64,000 nucleotides of DNA from Psychrobacter sp. DAB_AL43B (GTDB lineage: Bacteria > Pseudomonadota > Gammaproteobacteria > Pseudomonadales > Moraxellaceae): positions 3,100,001 to 3,164,000 of the forward strand of contig NZ_LT799838.1 in NCBI RefSeq assembly GCF_900168255.1. The letters run 5' to 3'. The translations under genes and the position numbers were made by a program. Below the pieces are notes generated by a model, which saw only the letters and a list, made by a program, of their open reading frames with translations, had not been told where the DNA came from and ran no database searches. Shown one piece after another: positions 60,054 to 64,000 of this stretch (position 1 is its first letter; every line of letters begins with the position of its first letter).

Positions 60054-60962
60054 CTAAACACTCGCCCCAACTGCTCTCGCAACCGCAATCCCTTCCTCAA
60101 TCGTCAAAAACTTACGCTGGCTTGGGCTGTCTTTAAATAAAATCTCACCATCTTGGAATATCAGGCATTCATTAACGGCTAATTGCTGCCATTTTTCATT
60201 TTCAGTCAACGGTACAGTCACTAAGATAGTCACTTTATCTTTATCGGTCGTCACATCGCCAAAGTTAATCGCCAAATCATCATCAGCTAGCTTCGCTTCA
60301 CCAAATGGCGCTTTACGTGTGAGATAAAACAATAAACTACCAGCGTAAGCCAGCTGCCATTTACCATTCGATATTAGGCAATTAAATAAACCATTAGCCG
60401 ATAAATAACGGCATTGGGTGGTCAAAAAATTAAACAGCGTTTGGTCATCAGGACGCGTTTTAAAGCTACTTTTAAGACGATTAACCAGATAACAAAAAGC
60501 CATTTCAGAGTCGGTTGAGCCAACCGGCTGACAATGTGAGGCGTTACCGTTGTCTTGCAGTCGCTGACAGCGTTTAATAAATTCGCTATTCATCTGCCCA
60601 TTGTGGGCAAATACCCATTGCTCACCCCATACTTCACGCACAAAAGGATGGGTATTCGCCAAACAGTTTTGCCCTTGGGTCGCTTTACGAATATGGGCAA
60701 TGACATTCATTGCTTTAATCGGATAATTATTAACCAAATCGGCAACTGGCGATAAATGGCTGGGATGATTGTCATGGAATAAGCGCAGACCGGTTGAGGC
60801 GTTCTCTGCTTTGTCATTATTAGTGCATTCACTGCGCTCAAAAAATGCAATGCCAAAGCCATCTTCGTGACTGTCGGTCATGCCGCCACGGCGACGAAAG
60901 CCTGCAAAACTAAAGCCGATATCGGTTGGTGTATTACAGTTCATACCTAAGAGTTGACACAT
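60054..60962 (-). CDS. Class II glutamine amidotransferase (YafJ-like)
   Basis: The enzyme has an N-terminal nucleophile Cys2 (MCQLLGMN) and class II amidotransferase features (GFRRRGGMTDSHEDGFGIAFFE, HIRKATQG, FAHNGQMN). The 302 residues match YafJ. The acceptor is unknown. Its ATG follows the stop of the DUF2007 gene directly, so the two are co-translated. Confidence 0.9.
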   Translation of the reverse strand: MCQLLGMNCNTPTDIGFSFAGFRRRGGMTDSHEDGFGIAFFERSECTNNDKAENASTGLRLFHDNHPSHLSPVADLVNNYPIKAMNVIAHIRKATQGQNCLANTHPFVREVWGEQWVFAHNGQMNSEFIKRCQRLQDNGNASHCQPVGSTDSEMAFCYLVNRLKSSFKTRPDDQTLFNFLTTQCRYLSANGLFNCLISNGKWQLAYAGSLLFYLTRKAPFGEAKLADDDLAINFGDVTTDKDKVTILVTVPLTENEKWQQLAVNECLIFQDGEILFKDSPSQRKFLTIEEGIAVARAVGASV

Positions 60963-61223
60963 TTATAAAGTACCGCCGTTATCGTCGTCTGATTCAGGCA
61001 AAATTGCCTCGTCCGTATCAATGCTATCCAAAATACGTTGGGCCTGCGCCAAATCGGTATCTTGTACCCACAGCACAATCCCTGAATTCATACCCGGCAT
61101 CGCACTCAGCGGCTGTAGAGAAACCGTAATATCATTATTGCGTAGTAGATTGGCATGCAGCTCACCTTGCATATTGGTGTCATAGCGTGCCAGTTTGTGC
61201 CAGTTATCAACTTGATCGGTCAT
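60963..61223 (-). CDS. DUF2007-family protein
   Basis: This small protein (86 residues) resembles the DUF2007 putative signal-transducing family (ARYDTNMQGELHANLLRNND at the start, VLWVQDTDLAQAQRIL later). AAGGAA precedes the ATG. It is fused in translation to the YafJ-like gene (TAA directly followed by ATG). Confidence 0.78.
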   Translation of the reverse strand: MTDQVDNWHKLARYDTNMQGELHANLLRNNDITVSLQPLSAMPGMNSGIVLWVQDTDLAQAQRILDSIDTDEAILPESDDDNGGTL

Positions 61224-61285
61224 GATAAATTCCTTTTAAATAGGTATAAATATAACTCGTTGCTATATTTTTAGTTGTTATATTT

Positions 61286-62536
61286 CTAATTGCAACCGAA
61301 TCCTGATGACCAGTTAATTTGGTTTAACGGATAAGCATCGATATGAAATCCGTTTGGATAATCTTTAAAGCCAGGTTGTGATTTTAATTGCTCGATAGCG
61401 GCTTGCGCTTTGCGCTCAGTCGCAAATACACCGATTAACTTAAAATCTTCGACATCATTATTCTTATCATCGTCTTTGTAACGCGCATGCTCAAGTACAA
61501 ATACAGTATTTTGTGCTTTTTCTACATGCGACCAATGATAAGCAGCAAGGCGTTTCATCAGGTCAGGATTTTTGACCATAATATTATCGCCGGTACGCCC
61601 TTCGGTACGGTTGTAATGGATAACGTTTAAGCGCAGTAACCAAAAGATGACCGCTGCTTTTGCGAGCATAATAGGTAAAGCGCGTTTTTCATCATCGCCA
61701 AGTGGGCGTTTAGACTCATAGCCTTGCAGGAAAGCAGCCATTTTACTGCGATCAAAATTGACTGACTCGCCCTGCTCAGCATCGCCCCACGTGGTACAAA
61801 AATCATTAATGGTAATCGCAATATCCATCACATAATGCTCAACACTGACTTCGGTAAAGTCTAATAAACCCGTAAGCCGCTCTTCACCTTTTTGCAGGTT
61901 CCATAAGGTGTTGTCGGCAAACATATCTAAATGGCATAAGCCTTTTGGCAAGGTTGCAAGCGGTAAATCTGTGTAAGCACGCCAAATATCGCTCATTAAT
62001 TTCGCTTCATCACCTGGCATAAACTGCCTTTCACGGTCGCGCACTTCCGCCCACGGATACAAAGGTACGCCGTAATCTTCGGCAGGCTGTAATGCTTGTA
62101 ACGTTTCATGTAGCATCGCCAACGCTGCGCCAATCTCGTGACACATCGCTTGTGTGGTTTGCTCTGGGTGCGCTCCTGCTAAACAGGGTACAAGCGTAAT
62201 TGCTTTATTGTCATAATGAATGACATAGCTTTTAGCATTACTATTTTTATCATCTTCTACCGCTTCATCCTCAACCAATGCCAGCGGTGCAGCAACCGGT
62301 AATTTACCTTGCAACTGATTTAAAATAACCGCCATCTTTTCGATATCGGCAGGTGGACGCTCTTCAAATAAGGTAAATACATAAGAGTGCGCGCCATCTA
62401 CATCGCCAGTCGTCTGAATAAACCAGTTTGAGTTTTTGATACCTTGGGTAATCGGAATGGCACGCGCGAACGACACGCCAAAACGTTGGCAAAAGGCGGC
62501 AAATTGATCATTGGTTAACTGGGTATAGACGGACAT
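61286..62536 (-). CDS. thrB: Homoserine kinase type II with extra C-terminal module
   Basis: This enzyme phosphorylates homoserine in threonine synthesis and belongs to the choline-kinase-like fold. Catalytic residues lie in CHLDMFADN (201-209; His202, Asp204, Asn209) and DFTEV (226-230). About 70 residues at the C-terminus (344-413) form a separate alpha/beta module (VFVLEHARY, then KLIGVFATERKAQAAIEQL) not found in usual 316-320-residue members. It may be regulatory. Confidence 0.88.
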   Translation of the reverse strand: MSVYTQLTNDQFAAFCQRFGVSFARAIPITQGIKNSNWFIQTTGDVDGAHSYVFTLFEERPPADIEKMAVILNQLQGKLPVAAPLALVEDEAVEDDKNSNAKSYVIHYDNKAITLVPCLAGAHPEQTTQAMCHEIGAALAMLHETLQALQPAEDYGVPLYPWAEVRDRERQFMPGDEAKLMSDIWRAYTDLPLATLPKGLCHLDMFADNTLWNLQKGEERLTGLLDFTEVSVEHYVMDIAITINDFCTTWGDAEQGESVNFDRSKMAAFLQGYESKRPLGDDEKRALPIMLAKAAVIFWLLRLNVIHYNRTEGRTGDNIMVKNPDLMKRLAAYHWSHVEKAQNTVFVLEHARYKDDDKNNDVEDFKLIGVFATERKAQAAIEQLKSQPGFKDYPNGFHIDAYPLNQINWSSGFGCN

Positions 62537-62726
62537 GACATCTCACTTTTGGCAATTGAATAAGAAGTTTATTAGCGTGAATTTAGAGGGTAATGACAAT
62601 AATGATACTGCGCATGAGCAAACTTTCGCTAAAAACGCATTAATTTGGCGAAAATCTGCCTGATATGCTGGTGATTTTGCTAGACTAGCACCTATAGAAT
62701 GAATTGATTATAAGGCGAAAGACCCT

Positions 62727-63509
62727 ATGTTAGCAAAGCGTATCATTCCTTGCTTGGATGTTGATAATGGTCGTGTGGTCAAAGGCGTACAGTTTGTCGA
62801 TATTAAAGACGCTGGCGATCCAGTCGAAGTAGCAAAACGCTATAACGAACAAGGCGCTGATGAAATTACTTTTTTGGACATTACTGCCACCAATGATGAG
62901 CGCGATACTACGTATCATACGGTTGAACGTATGGCGGAAACTGTATTTGTGCCATTAACAGTCGGTGGCGGCGTACGTAAAATTGCCGATATTCGTAATT
63001 TGCTTAATGCTGGCGCGGATAAAGTGGCGATTAACTCAGCAGCGGTATTTACCCCTGAGTTCGTCGGTGAAGCAGCGCAAAAATTTGGCAACCAATGTAT
63101 CGTTGTGGCTATCGATGCCAAACGCGTTGGTGATGTCAATGTTGATGGCATTATTATGCCACGTTGGGAGATATTTACTCACGGTGGACGTAAGCCAACG
63201 GGTATCGATGCCGTCGCTTGGGCAAGCAAAATGGCGGAGCTTGGCGCAGGTGAATTACTGGTCACTTCGATGGATGGTGATGGCACCAAAAAGGGCTATG
63301 ATTTAGCATTAATGAAGCAGATTACCAGCCGAGTGAATGTACCCGTTATCGCCTCAGGTGGCGTCGGTAATTTACAGCATTTAGCCGAAGGTGTATTAGA
63401 GGGTGGCGTCGATGCAGTACTCGCTGCCAGTATATTTCACTTTGGTGAGTATACCGTTCAGGAAGCCAAAGCGTACATGGCAGCCCAAGGCATACAAATG
63501 CGTTTGTAA
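62727..63509 (+). CDS. hisF: Imidazole glycerol phosphate synthase, cyclase subunit
   Basis: HisF uses ammonia from HisH to close the imidazole ring in histidine synthesis. The 260-residue TIM barrel has catalytic Asp11 ([12 protein letters not shown]) and a second Asp in the AIDAKR segment. Phosphate-binding glycines are in VGGGVRKI and SGGVGN. An AAGGCG ribosome site precedes the ATG. hisH is not adjacent. Confidence 0.97.
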   Translation: MLAKRIIPCLDVDNGRVVKGVQFVDIKDAGDPVEVAKRYNEQGADEITFLDITATNDERDTTYHTVERMAETVFVPLTVGGGVRKIADIRNLLNAGADKVAINSAAVFTPEFVGEAAQKFGNQCIVVAIDAKRVGDVNVDGIIMPRWEIFTHGGRKPTGIDAVAWASKMAELGAGELLVTSMDGDGTKKGYDLALMKQITSRVNVPVIASGGVGNLQHLAEGVLEGGVDAVLAASIFHFGEYTVQEAKAYMAAQGIQMRL

Positions 63510-63686
63510 GACGTTGGTAAAATACAAATGCATCGGCAAAAAATGTTATCATAGCGCTAACTACTTATTATCACTTGGTTTTCGTTCATTTAAAACATAA
63601 ACAATTTATAAAATGGACCAAAACAAATCATTTAGCTTAATTAATAATGCCTTAATAACCTTTCAATTAGAATAAAGGACCTTTTT

Positions 63687-64000
63687 ATGTCGAATTTACA
63701 ACAGCAACGCAATGATGTGACTCATATCGATGGCAATTTACATCAAAACGAAGACGTTCGTATTGGTATCGTGGTCGGTCGTTTTAACGGTTTTGTCGTT
63801 GAATCATTGGTTGATGGTGCGATTGATGCGCTGCTGCGTCATGGTGTATTAGGTAGTAACATTACCGTCATTCGCGTACCTGGTGCTTTTGAATTACCAC
63901 TCGTTGCCCAGCGTGCTGCTGAATCTGACCGCTTTGACGCTATTGTTGCCTTAGGCGCGATTATCCGTGGTAGCACACCACATTTTGACTTTGTCGCAAG
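63687..64000 (+). CDS. ribH: 6,7-dimethyl-8-ribityllumazine synthase, 3' part missing
   Basis: RibH makes the direct riboflavin precursor in the cytoplasm. The first 104 codons are visible. They contain [33 protein letters not shown] and [16 protein letters not shown], all diagnostic. AAAGGAC precedes the ATG. The gene is cut by the right edge. Confidence 0.95.
   Translation, partial: MSNLQQQRNDVTHIDGNLHQNEDVRIGIVVGRFNGFVVESLVDGAIDALLRHGVLGSNITVIRVPGAFELPLVAQRAAESDRFDAIVALGAIIRGSTPHFDFVA

Overview
The window is chromosomal DNA of a moderately AT-rich gammaproteobacterium. Gene content, gene order and protein style (for example the split cell-wall cluster, the compact Csu-type pilus operon and the Zur/ZnuABC locus) fit Moraxellaceae, most likely Psychrobacter. 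This is inferred from family recognition, not from a database search.

Layout. 1-7139 (minus): the F1Fo ATP synthase operon atpI / atpB-E-F-H-A-G-D, with atpD cut by the left edge; atpI is split from the rest by a minus-strand terminator and a long spacer. 7509-11039: zinc uptake, znuA (minus) divergent from zur-znuC-znuB (plus), with a perfect Zur-box palindrome between them. 11638-14714: cpdA, dksA and gluQ. 14790-17705 (minus): murD and ftsW, a detached piece of the division/cell-wall cluster. 18633-23258 (plus): a SulP transporter with a universal-stress protein, then glnK-amtB behind a sigma54-type promoter. 23412-25315 (minus): three small or secreted proteins. 25518-31018: tRNA-Ser, a four-gene Csu-type chaperone-usher pilus operon and a remnant IS630-type transposase. 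31172-35964: membrane desaturase/hydroxylase, MBL-fold hydrolase, a gene remnant, a YdcF-like protein and cardiolipin synthase. 36153-45948 (minus): rlmA, then the main cell-wall cluster rsmH-ftsL-ftsI-murE-murF-mraY. 46212-49976 (plus): gltX, a translationally coupled PIN-like/zinc-ribbon protein, a DUF3223-like protein, tRNA-Ala and tRNA-Glu. 50215-58350: small secreted proteins, a LysE-family exporter, anchored glutaredoxin, acnA, a DUF3025 protein, a YdjM-like membrane protein and a YchJ-like protein. 58347-59980 (minus): an AAA ATPase / PIN nuclease pair that looks like an accessory conflict module. 60054-64000: a YafJ-like amidotransferase with a DUF2007 protein, a homoserine kinase with an extra C-terminal module, hisF, and ribH cut by the right edge.

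Most of the window is housekeeping DNA. The accessory signals are the pilus operon beside tRNA-Ser, the gltX-linked PIN-like gene, the AAA-PIN pair, and a family of intergenic palindromic repeats of about 80-100 bp with at least four copies. The best candidates for something undescribed are the AAA-PIN operon, the gltX-coupled PIN/zinc-ribbon gene, and the non-coding transcription-unit-like stretch that ends in an intrinsic terminator directly before the SulP gene.
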